In this document: one piece after another, positions 45,465 to 56,875 of the stretch
Position numbering within the stretch: position 1 is the first letter of the stretch
Layout: every line of letters starts with the position of its first letter
NCBI GenBank assembly: GCA_007844125.1
Contig: CM017563.1
Span: 24,366,394 to 24,430,393, forward strand
Source of the DNA: Sinonovacula constricta
Taxonomy: Eukaryota; Mollusca; Bivalvia; Cardiida; Solecurtidae
Length of the DNA: 64,000 bases
Reading direction: 5' to 3'
Notes under the pieces: generated by a model
The model's input: the letters and a program-made list of their open reading frames with translations, nothing else
The model's database searches: none
Told to the model about the DNA's origin: nothing
Position numbers and translations under genes: made by a program

Positions 45465-46638
45465 ATTGCAAAAGTTTTAAAAACTGGAATTTCTGAAACT
45501 AGTATGTATGTAAGTTTACCCATAAAAAGTCCTGAACCTTTGCAGTTGCATTAGCTGCGAAAATGAGGCCCGAATGTGCATGCTATCTGAGATTTTATGA
45601 AAAAGCTATAGAATAAAGGAGCCCTTTGTAGATCAATATTTATTGATAGGATAGTAAGTTTGCATGCTTGTATTATTGTCAAATAATAAAACAAAGAATA
45701 TAATAACAGTGTCAATCAATTATAATGCAGTTTTTTTTTAAGAAAACTTACTTATTTAAATACAAATCCGGGTAAAGGTACCCCACCCACTAGTGCATTT
45801 AACAATTATAGTACAATATAAACTATATTTTTTCTGATATTTCTACATAATTTAGGGTGATCATCAGTAGATATTACAAAATAATGCAACATAGGCAATA
45901 AGAACATCATATTTACATAATGCAATTAAATATACAATTTCTTGTTACTTATATCCATACACTAAAAGGTACATATTTATACATTGTAAGTAGATGTTTT
46001 ATAGCTGCGTTTCTGGTATTGAATTTTTGTCATCATTAGTGTTATATAAAATATGCCACCATTTTATACATAGTTTGAATAATGTAAACATAAGCTATTA
46101 TCAAACATTACAAGCAACTATTTATTTATGTAAAGCAACATGTGGTTAATATATTAATTAGAATTGTACAGTTCACAAAATTAAGTGCAATACATGTATA
46201 TTTTTAAGTTAAAAAGCTCTTTTGAAAATTTCCATGTTTTTTTAGATCAGAAACTATCATTGCTATGTTTGCTATATACAAGTATGTATATTTTATGCAT
46301 TTAAACATGAATTGAGTTAACTTATGCTTAAAACATGCAGTTATTAATTGATTTTGTGCTGAAATCAAATCAACAAAATAAAACACTTCCATGGGTCTAC
46401 TTGAAGAGGACCAAAACAGATGAGCAAACAACGCTTATATTTAACAATATTTAACAATATTCAACAATATTTGACAATTTATGGTCTATACATACATATT
46501 TTTGTTAGCAGAGCTTATATGACATATACTCTAACATGTGTTCATCTTTATGTGATAGAGTGACATAATCATTATATATACAGAGATACACACAAACATA
46601 CTCAAAAACAAAAAAGACATTATACCTCTGTTCAATGC
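45465..46638. other. AT-rich flank of the nuclease-like pseudogene
   Basis: No exon found. If the neighbouring pseudogene belongs to a mobile element, one of its ends may lie here, but I saw no inverted or direct terminal repeat. Confidence 0.35.
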
Positions 46639-49600
46639 TTAAGTATCATCTACAATTTCTTGTAAGTCAGAGAGAGCCCTGGAGTTTGAACAAGACACCC
46701 CTTTACACTCTTTGCATGCACTGGAACAATCTAGGCCATGCCTTCGACAAGAACACCGTTTAGAATCGCAGTGAATTTACAGCCGCATCTCACTTTTTGA
46801 AGCAGTTGTTCAGGTGCTGGTGGAAGTGTCATCTTCACAGGAACAAGTCTTTTCATTTTTCCATCCATAGTCTAGAGGGTTAAGGGCTGTGTTCCCCATC
46901 CAGACCTGGGTTTGATAAAATACTCTAAGACTGTGTTGTGCTGTCGCATATGATGTTGGTGGTAGTGTCTGAACTTGAACGGAGCTGCTGTTGGTGATAA
47001 CCTTCGAGGTAAAGTTCTTATAGCGCAGTCAGTTCAAATTCTCAGCATCAGACCCATCATATACAGCTAACATCAGTGATTCACCACATTGCTCTATTAA
47101 ACGAGAGGTTGTAGCAGCCAAGAAAAAAGCCACGAAAAGATGGTTTCTTTTGGAAGAGTTTGAGCACAGAAGGTTTGCCAATTCCAAATATCCTCGAAGT
47201 TGTATCACATCCTGTAAAGGCTTGCAGTAATGGAAGGCTGTGACAGAGTGCAATTCCTAGTGATGTTTGTGTGGCATTTATGTCCCATATCTTTATGGTC
47301 TTTGTTGATTTTGAATCAGATCTAAATTGAATTGTTTTAGATCTGCGGTGTGGTGGTGAAGTAGAAGTACCATCAAATCCGTGTCTTCTCCTTTCACTGT
47401 TGTGGGATTTTGTCATGCAAGATTTATTGCTGTATCAACAATCTTTGTGTCAGCATCTCCTTGTGCATGCAAGACTTTAATGCCATCATTAGTCAAGCAT
47501 ACACCTAACATGTTAATAAAAGCCTGTTTGTTTTCCTGGTTGTTGAGGAAGACTTCTTTCTTCATGCGGAGAGGTGTATCAGTTGAAAATCTTACATGTG
47601 TACCTACTTTCCCCTTGGTTCGCCGGAGATGAGCCACATCTTTGGTGTCAGGTCCACTTTTCTAGCCGCCAAAAACTACTGTAGTGAGATTTTGGTATCT
47701 CTGCTTTAAAAAGCAAGTGTAGCTTTGACATATGTCATGAAATGTGTTTCCAACTTTCCATGAAAGTCTATGAAGAAGCGATCCTCCATCAACAACAACC
47801 ATATGGGATGGTGCCACATTGGTGGGTGTGCATTCTTCAAATTTGCACTGCTTCCAGATAGCGTCAGCAAGTGTCGACTTCTGAGGCTCCCTTGGAAAAC
47901 CATTGTTGTCGAAAAGAGATGATGGTACACTGGATAGCTCAAACTGGAAAACAAAAGATATATCCTCAACATACCTGTCAGAAGCTGTTGTAAGACGCTG
48001 GAACAATAGCTGGGTGTCAATATGCAGGCCTTCCCCATCTAATTTCACAAGTGACCTCTCGTGTATTGGAACTGCTTGCAATGAACGTTTGAATGTATAC
48101 TTTTGTTGGGGTGTACCAGTCATTCCCCGAAGTATAGCTTCTCCAATGGCCTGAGCACGATCAACATTTGCAGAATCGTCAGCGGTGACGCCACGTTCAA
48201 TGTTTCTCAGTTTTGTTTCTGTGGAATCAAATGGGTTTCTTTCACAAAGAAATGTCATCATGGTCGTCATATCCTTTGAGTCTCTGGAAACTCTTGACTT
48301 TCTTTGTGCTGCTCACTTGTTTTGTACACCGTCTGACTGAATTCCTGCATAGCTGAATTTATTTGTAGACATATTGGAATGGATAGTATCCACTTAGTTC
48401 TCTGACTTTCTGAAAATCCTTTACCTCTTGTCAATCCTCCTGTAGACTTCAATGACCTCATTAAGACTTGTTCTATAACAAGATCTGTGGATAGACCGGA
48501 CCAATTATGCTCGCTTCGTCTTATTACATGTGCTCCACTCTTGAAAGCAGTGTACACTTCTAGATGTGTCTCAGGTAATGACAGCATGTTTTGCAAATAG
48601 ATGTATGCACTTTTGAGGTAGAGGTTATGACCTGATGAGGCATAAAATGGGAGCATTTTTTGTAAGCTTTCCAGGTGCAATGAGCAGTCACCAGTTCGTT
48701 CAGCTTGAATAAAGCGTTGTAGTAACGAAACCATATCCATGTACTGGAACCATAAGCATGCTGTGCGATTGTTTGCCATCTTCACTCGTTCAGCTTCATA
48801 GAGGAGAAAAATGTTTTGTAGGCCTTGAGTCTTGATCACATCATTTGCAGTCTGAAGCCCCTTTTCAAGATTGTCATAAACCAATGCAAGGCTTTGCAAA
48901 TCTTCGTTCTTCATGTAACTGTCTGAACATTGGTATTGGTCTGAGGTTTGCTGCAATAGCTCCATGTCTGTAGTGTCTGCGAGGCCACCAGTGTTATTGT
49001 TGCAATCAGTTCTGCGAAGTAGAGTTCCTTCTAGATGGAGAGCTGTAAGGACATTGTCTACTAGCATGTGTCCGCGAATTGCACGTTGAACAGCCTTCCC
49101 CGACAGAATGTGCGTCACAGAGTTTCCTGCATATATGGTTTCCAAAAGCTCCTTCAGTCCTGATCCAGACATAAGTTGACCTATGCAACCCATGAAACTC
49201 ATTTCAATGTGAAATGCTCCAAGACGAAGTACTATGTTCTTCAGTAAACTATGCGAGGTCTGAGTCGACACTATACCTGATGCCTTCTGAAATAGTGGCT
49301 GGTCAAATGTCAGAACTGGTATCTTTGCGTATTTCCGAGCTTGTTCACCAACAAAGTGCATTGTGGTATATATGCAGTTGACATCACTTGGGTTAAGGTC
49401 AGTCATGGGTAAGAACGTAAGATGACTTCTTCGGAAGTAAGTCAGCACATTGGTCAAATGTCTGCATGAAACCTGACCAACTTGGTCTTTGTGAACGTAA
49501 TGGCCATAGATGTCTCACAACTCTGTGTTGAATGCACCAAATATTTCACAGCAATTCTGTTGGCTTGTATAAGATGATCAAGGGACACATCTTGTCTAGG

Positions 49601-51002
49601 TACAGACACAGTGACATCAGACCCAGGTGTGGATGAAGCTATAACGCCCATACCATAGAAGTGTTCCATGTCCATCTAGAGTGCCAGTGTTGTGGTCGAC
49701 GTTGTCTGCTACAAACTGCAAAAATGAATCAGATGATTCCTGGCAAGGAATCTTGTCTGACATGGCTGCAGCGGCATTAACTTCATACCTTTGAACTTCA
49801 CTGTAGGAACAGAAGAAACCAAGACTATTCAGATGATCGATTAAAAATCTGGCGCCAAAGTGATGATGCAGCTGCACTCCAAGTCCAAGCTGAAGAGGGG
49901 CAATAACATTTCTAGACCGGCATGTCTGAACAATGCTCTGACCAATGGATGCAACCTTTGTATCATTTTTCTGACCTAAAACAGCGTTCATGAACAGTTG
50001 TAGACTCTCTGCTAGAAATGAGACATTAAACTCTGTTGAAGAAACTTCATTGAAACTTGGATAGTAGTCTCTTGGTGCTTTCATTGAATTAATGTCAGCT
50101 TTAAGCAATTTTCCAGCAGTTTCTAAGATTTTAATCTTCTTTTAGGCATCATTTGGTCCTTGTGAATCATAGAATGCATGCATTATTGCAGCTGCATTGG
50201 ATTTTAAGGAAACAATTTCATGTCTGCCATCGACACTACTAATAACAACATTATTACCAAAGTGTTCAATGATTTTCTTCTTCTTGTGTTTTGTACTGTA
50301 GGCTTTGTCACCACATGCATTTGTCATTTCAGTTACTAAGTCAGTAACCGTAAGACTTTCATTGACTGCAGCTTCAAAAAATAACATGAGCTTTTCAAAC
50401 GCAGCTCTCTGTTCCACATTCTCTGGTCGATCTGGACTTTTTAATGTAGGAGTCACACACCTTTCTGACTGGTACGCCTTTGAGATACCTTTTCCTGTCC
50501 TATAATTGACATTACATTGCTAGTGGTATATGGCGTCAGCTGCAGGTAGGTCAAAAACATGAGCCAAACGAATTTCTACATCATCTGCCCACTGATCAGC
50601 CCTATTTAAACAGACTTTTATAATTGTACTTTGAAATTCTTAACTTCTTACAGGATAAGTGTCAACAGATCTTTTTCTATTTGTTTTTCCACATTTTGCA
50701 AATGTTCCACAAAACAAACATTTTGACTTAATATCAAAGTTGGGAGCTACAGAACGCAAATGTTTATCATGTTTTTCAGCAGATATATCTGAAAAATGCT
50801 TGTCAGTTATTGGCCTGGTAAAGTTTTTGCGACATAGAACATGAACAAAATCTCCTGGAGTTATTGTCATTTCCATAGAGCGAGTTGAACAAGCCGTTTG
50901 TATTACCTGGCACCCTTTTTCCCCAACTCGGATGGAAGGTATGTCATCATCGATGGGCTCTTGGCATAGTTGGCACACCACCTGGGTCTCCATCTTGAAC
51001 AA
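46639..51002 (-). pseudogene. Intronless broken gene: Zn-finger-like N-terminus, large middle region, FEN1/XPG-like nuclease domain, Cys-rich tail
   Basis: Read from 51002 to 46639. The N-terminal module has CQLC, HVLCRKNF and CLFCGTFAKC (50640-51002). The middle region (50640-48290) carries NPSDVNCIYTTMHFV, VLTFDQPLF, LGAFHIEMSFMGCIGQLM and LSGKAVQRAIRGH. The last third matches the order of FEN1/XPG nucleases: an N-terminal Asp motif MVVVDGG (~47790), VVFGG (~47670; VFDG in FEN1, so an acid is lost), GDADT (~47450), GEDTD (~47380), then GCDTTSRIFGIGK (~47174-47212) like the GCDY..GIG turn. A Cys-rich tail (CSCRRHGLDC, CKECKG) ends with TAA at 46639. In-frame stops occur near 50640, 50533, 50151, 47656 and 47413, with frameshifts near 49670, 49480, 48280, 47330 and 47200, so it is dead. 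The absence of introns suggests a retrocopy or a mobile-element gene. Related uncharacterised proteins in other marine invertebrates are recalled from memory, not searched. Confidence 0.7.
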
Positions 51003-52260
51003 AAATCACAACATTCATGTCCCGATCAAGTTTAAATACAAAGATCTCTAAATAAATGAAATAAAGATATGTTTGAACAACATCAATTTAAAAATCTATT
51101 TTTTCATTGAATTTAATGTTTTTATATCTTTATGTTTATTATGTAATTGCTTATTTACAAATTCCACTATTGTATATTATTGAACATTCATATTTTACCA
51201 TCATTATCCTAGGGCAAAGATGATGGTTCCACGCATAAACTGGTTTTTACTGTTCCCCATGTCTGTAGAAGAATGGGCCTTGGATTAAGACTGGAACAAT
51301 ATAAAATGTTATCAATTAAATTAATTTTGCCACAAATAATTAATGCATTGCATTTAGTGAGTTTAGTATAATTGTTAATAAGTTTTAGATATTTGATGGA
51401 GTAAATTAAACAGTCTGTTTAAATATGAAATTATGTACGCATTTATGCAAATTAAATGTTTTAATAAGCTCTTGTGTGGCAACACATGCTTCAATTGCAA
51501 ATTTCAATGTACTCTCATTAGCCATGTTGTGTATTCTATACCTCATTGTTGCTGTAGTCAGTGTGCTTCATGCTAAGAATGTCCTTAATCAGGAGTTGAG
51601 GGAAGAGGGAAAGAAATCATCTCTGAGGTACCCTGTGAACATGGGACATTTAATTAATAAATATATAAATATGTATTGAAAATCATATAAATAGGATTTT
51701 GTTTTATACTTCAGACATAGATAAAAAGATAAAAGTATGCTTTTGATTTTAATAAAGTTTAAGAACAAAACAAATTGTGTTAAAATAATTATACTATATC
51801 AAAATATATTACCAAAAAATATGCTATAAGTTAACCAGTGTTGTAGTTGCCAGTCAATTGTTCATGTGCAAACCAGGTAGGCATTGGAAATCACTGCTCT
51901 GAAATTATAAAATTAATAAGTTGGTACCTTTTTACCATAAAAACATAACAAATACTCACTGGTTTTAAAAAATGTAAGAAAAAAGTTACAAAAAGTATTG
52001 AAATTATAAAAATTTTGACCTAAATGAGCTTCCATAGACAATAAAAACCAACATAACCGGATGTTGTACAGTGTGAATTTTATTTCCTGTTATTTCACGA
52101 ATTTAAAAAAAAAAGAACAAAATACACGAAAAAGAATAGCTGAAAATATGTGTTTGTATGCTTACTGCATTATTTTATCACATTTATTGCTTTTATTAAT
52201 ATATTTCATTGTAATGATGCAAGCGGGAACAGTTTGCCGATGGCGATTTATAAATTATAA
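51003..52260. other. AT-rich non-coding stretch
   Basis: Presumed 5' flank of the nuclease-like pseudogene, then AT-rich DNA. An 84-codon open frame at 51425-51679 has some protein-like hydrophobic character but no splice context or recognisable family. Confidence 0.4.
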
Positions 52261-52563
52261 ATGAGTTACGTATATCAAGTGGTAGAGAAAACGCGACCAT
52301 TTTCAGTGAAATTTTGTAGAAGGAATCAGAGGGATAATAAAACGGCAGAGGAATATGCCGCGGCTCTGAAAATGCTTTATGATAAAGCCCATGGATTTAG
52401 AAATAAAAAAGAATTGAGACAAGAAGACCTTGTAAGACGATTTCTTAATGGTTTAACGGATGACGGAGTACGATTTTCCGTAGAATATCAGAAGGAGCCA
52501 CCTTGTATAGATGAGGCTGTGTTGCATGTTGCATACTTTATACATATGAGGCAAGGCGTTTAA
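52261..52563 (+). pseudogene. Retrotransposon gag-like fragment
   Basis: The 100-codon frame contains CRRNQRDNKTAEEYAAALK, LYDKAHGFRNKKELRQEDL and RRFLNGLTDDGVRF, then VEYQKEPPCIDEAV. This is the helical capsid pattern of Ty3/Gypsy-type gag (RxxxE.xxEYaxxLxxL...LxxrFlxGLtDe). No zinc knuckle, protease or RT follows, and no LTRs were seen, so it is an isolated remnant. The ATG at 52261 is simply the first Met and may not be the original start. Confidence 0.6.
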
Positions 52564-55092
52564 CAAGAAAAAGAGAGAAAGACCAAAGAATGAACAGATG
52601 TGCGCGAAGAATCGCGTGCCTTACCCCACGAATACTTCTTAATTTTACAAGCTATCATGCATTCCATAGTTTAGTCTAGGAGGAAGTTGAGTATATCAAT
52701 TTTTACACTTATTGTGGAGACTGACTTTTCCTTGGGCAGGAAATTTTATTCGTTTTAACCTGCGTATGTTCTCTTTTCCTTATATCTTATTTTCCTTGTA
52801 GTACCACTGAATCAACATGTATAACGAAAAATACACAAAGGTTTTGACTGTAATGTAAATCTGACCCCAAAAATGCTGTTTGTAAAGAGAACATCTTAAC
52901 ATCAGTTATAGATGGTAAAATTGATAACACGGCGCATGTGGACACATCATATTTGTGCAAGTCCCTGAGCACCCTTTTCAATATGTGTCTTCTATATATA
53001 CGACCATAGGGCGAGGTTAACACTCACGACATATCATATCAAATTCCGTAGTACATATGACTTTACAAGAAGCGTGTATATCTGCGCGTTCTAATATGGT
53101 ATGCCCACCACCACCTTCCAAATATTACGAAATCATAAAAACTCAAACAACTTAATTATACGATACTAGTTTTGCTTTGTTTTAGTTACATAATTACATA
53201 ATTATTGTCATATTGGCGACATATATTTGGCGAAGACATAATAAAGACAATTGTCTGGGTAGAACCGACGGGACATCACAGATTCGCCAGATGGCCTCTT
53301 TACAGGAAAAGTTCCGGCCTTGATTCGATCCGCACTGGGCTGCTGATGTTAGTATGTCGGCGATAGAAACGTTTCATTCAGTTCCTTCCCCTCTCCCCCC
53401 CCCCCCCCTCTTTCACCATGAAAAAGAAATATCAGCCAATCAAACTGCATACAACAAAACCTGCCTTGTAATGTAGTATGATACCCACAATACCAGCAAT
53501 CAATATATAAGGATGTTTTTCGGTAAAGGTGTAAAAGTTGCCACCGGCATGAGACGTTTCGTGAAATGATGGGATCGACAGCGTATGTCTATTTTGGAGT
53601 TGTTTTCTTCGTTTCGTCATGTTTGAGGTATAATTGTACACTTTTATCATTCCAAATTACTTTACTTCGTTTTACTTTGCTATAAATTATTTTGAGTTAA
53701 CCGCAATTGGTGTGTTTGATTTTTTTTCATCTAATTGAAAGATATTTCTCAGCCTAGTGTGATAACATTTTCTTTATTCAACTCCTGCTTATTGTCATAT
53801 TAATTATATGTGTTTTGTAAGGCAATGTATTGCATAATGTTTAGAACTACTTCCGTTTTCTAAAATTAAACTTTGCGTGGAATGGAAAATTAGAAATAGT
53901 TCATAAACAGAACCGTAAAAAAACATGAATAAGGTCTAACTAATGCCCGTGTCTAGAGGAAGTTCAGATTTAAATATCGGTGGAAATTCTTATTCGTATT
54001 TTTTCTTATTACTTTAATGCAAAGTCCCTAAAAGTACATAAGTAGGTACAAACCTCTTAACTAAGCCACGGATGGGTGGTGTGCAATGTTAAAAGATTTA
54101 TGATTCTCAGGACCAATTGATTTACGTCACCTCATGTGATCTCTGAACATAAATAAGTGAAAAAAATCACTTAGAACTATTTTATTTCGTTCACAAACTG
54201 ATGCGTTCCTTAATATGTCCTTTATACGATTTGGCGACGTTCTAGTGCGGCATTATAAAACTTGCTGGATTATCTCACTTGTGTTAGATAAAGACTTGTG
54301 TTAGATAAAGCAAATATTGTTTTTCACACCAGGCCTTATATATGTTATGTCCTTTATAATGGTACAAAATCGTTAAAGGGTAATCCAACTAACATTGACG
54401 GAATTTCCTACCTATAAAGCTTTAAGAGCATGTGAAACGGTTGATACAATAGCCCTACACAGTTAATAGTTCCATGCTGGGAATTCGGATAACTTCTGTC
54501 ACTAAAATTATATTCATATATGTTCCTTTAAAGGTTGTATCCAACAGATTGGATCAAAAATATTTTCATTATACATCTTAGTAAATTATTGGTATATGAA
54601 CAGATCTCGTACAATGCTGTTTATTGATGCCCTAAACCTGTCGTAAAAGTTAACCATCGGGCTACAATCGTCATTACAAACATTTATTTCCTATTTGAGC
54701 CACGCTGCATAGTTACTATTTTTAAACCAAAACTAAAGTTTCATCCACTTCATCCGCTGTAAGGTCAATGTCTATTTTTAGCAGGAATCCATATCGTTCG
54801 TATTTACTGATATTGTTACATATGTAAGATGTAAGCAAACTATTGGATACCAACCTTTGACATCAGTTTTATCTATTATCGTATGTTTTTGTTTTGTTTG
54901 GGTTGTCCTTTTTAAATATATTGCAATGATACATTTTTGGCCATTATAGCGATGCCCTGCTACTTAGATGGTGAAATACTCTAAATAAATGTCTGAGAAA
55001 AACCACCGGTGCTGCGCCGGTCAGTTTCGCCCCTACTGGGACGTCATCATCTCTAGCATATACTCATGCTTTATGAAATTCATTTTATTCAG
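52564..55092. other. Non-coding; upstream part of the EMI/EGF gene expected here
   Basis: A C-rich run (53390-53411) and a dispersed repeat (54600-54790) are the only recognisable items. The signal-peptide exon of the EMI/EGF gene should lie here or farther left, but no convincing candidate was found. Confidence 0.4.
54600..54790 (+). repeat. Dispersed repeat, relative of 19595-19800
   Basis: Shares TATTTCCTAT, CACGCTGCA, ACTATTTTTAAAC and CATCCACTTCA with the 19595-19800 block in the same orientation, with considerable divergence. Confidence 0.55.
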
Positions 55093-56802
55093 ATTGTCAT
55101 GGACTGGGTACTGCTCATACCCATATCCGTGTACATACTCGTGCACGTATAGCGTCCGCTACACAGAACCCTGCGGATGGTGGTATGGAAGCCGCTGTAC
55201 ACGATACAGGTGGGAATGTTTAATTGCGATGCACTAGATTACAAGCATTTTAATTTCTCAATAAATAACTTTTCTTTAGAGCGAAGTTTCGTCATTCTCC
55301 TACTCTGTGACTGGTTATTTACTGAATGACTTGCATACAGGAAAACGCAAACTACAGTGTGTTATACGATTCGCGGCACGTAATATTTGTAAAAAAAATG
55401 TGGAATTCGGGCGAGTTTTAAACACAAGTATCTGTAAAGCATGTGCCGATTATGCTTAAAAAGCAAAAAAAAAAATATGCAAAAAAAGAAGGTATGTGGG
55501 GTATCGAACCCGTTTCTTCTCGGTTGTTAGGCGGTACGCTTAACCACTACACCAAGCGTTTCTATTGCTATTGTTTGTCCCATTGCCAACAGTAATATAT
55601 TCGTGAATTAATGGGGATTTTTTACGGAAATCCAAGAGTATGCATAGAGTACACGTTTAATGTTGCCAAACAATGTTTCATTAAAACTTGGTGTTGTTTT
55701 AACGTGTTAGTCATGATACTTCACTTTTTCTTGCATTTTGTGAAACTTTGATTATGTTATTTGTGTGTGTGTTGTTTAAATATACTTAAATATTTTCTAT
55801 CTTTTCAGAACCTTTTTGCTTACAACTGTAATCAGGAGAACTTTTGTAGACTTTCTGACAATTCACGCACGTCTGTGAGGCCTGGAAATGTGTTTGCTAA
55901 ATTATTTAGTAAAGCCAATTACTTTAAAAGTACTCACAGCCTTCGTCCATCTCATGCGGGTTTTATTACATTGTAGGACAGCATATACAACGTGTCATAA
56001 AACGTGTTCCCGACAAGATTGCTGTCCCTATTATCAAGGGTCCTCTTGCCATATACGTACGTAAATGACGATTATAATTACCGTGTAGCTTCAACAAATA
56101 TCGCAATTTGCGTATTTTCATCCGTAGTATTGAACTTTTAAATGGTATACAAGAAAAGTATAAATAATACTTATTAAAATAACAAAAATGTCACGACTGC
56201 CTTTTTTCTGTTAGTCCATGTTTTGTTATAGGGACAAGATCTGTCTGAAAAGCTGTCTGTGAGTTAAAGGCGTCACATGATTTGCAAATTTCGAGATTTT
56301 TATAGCGACATTTCCCAAACAAATTCAGCGCTAAATGTCTGCCCTATTGACAGTGAGTGTCCTTTAATGTGCAAAAACTACATGTATAAAGTTCTTCCTT
56401 AATACAGCTTTAAAGCATTGAAATGTTTTCAGTAAAAGTATACATTCTTTTCATATTATTTTTTTATTATTTCATATCCGCCACAGCCCTTTGTTATGGC
56501 AGCACAGATTGTCTCAACGGAGGCGTATGTGTTAGACCAGACACGTGCTCTTGTCCACTTGGATTTACAGGGGGTGCTCAGTGTCAAGGTAAGTTTTCGA
56601 TGGCACGCATGTGCGTTTTGTATCTGTTTGTGGTATATATACATCAGTCTGTGTAATGCATGAAGGAGCATGTATGTTTCTGTTGGTGTTCCTAATAGTG
56701 TATGTCTTTATGACCGTGTGTTGTTTTTTTCCGTGTATTTGCGTTTGTTTGAAGGACTGTGTGTGTTTATTATTATTTGTGTTATTATTTGCGTGTATTT
56801 TC

Positions 56803-56875
<73 letters not shown>

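Noticed and set aside
53540..53640. Possible signal-peptide exon (ATG TCT ATT TTG..) for the EMI/EGF gene
   Set aside because: The frame reaches TGA before a usable donor, and the donor-like GAGGTATAA does not leave the required phase.
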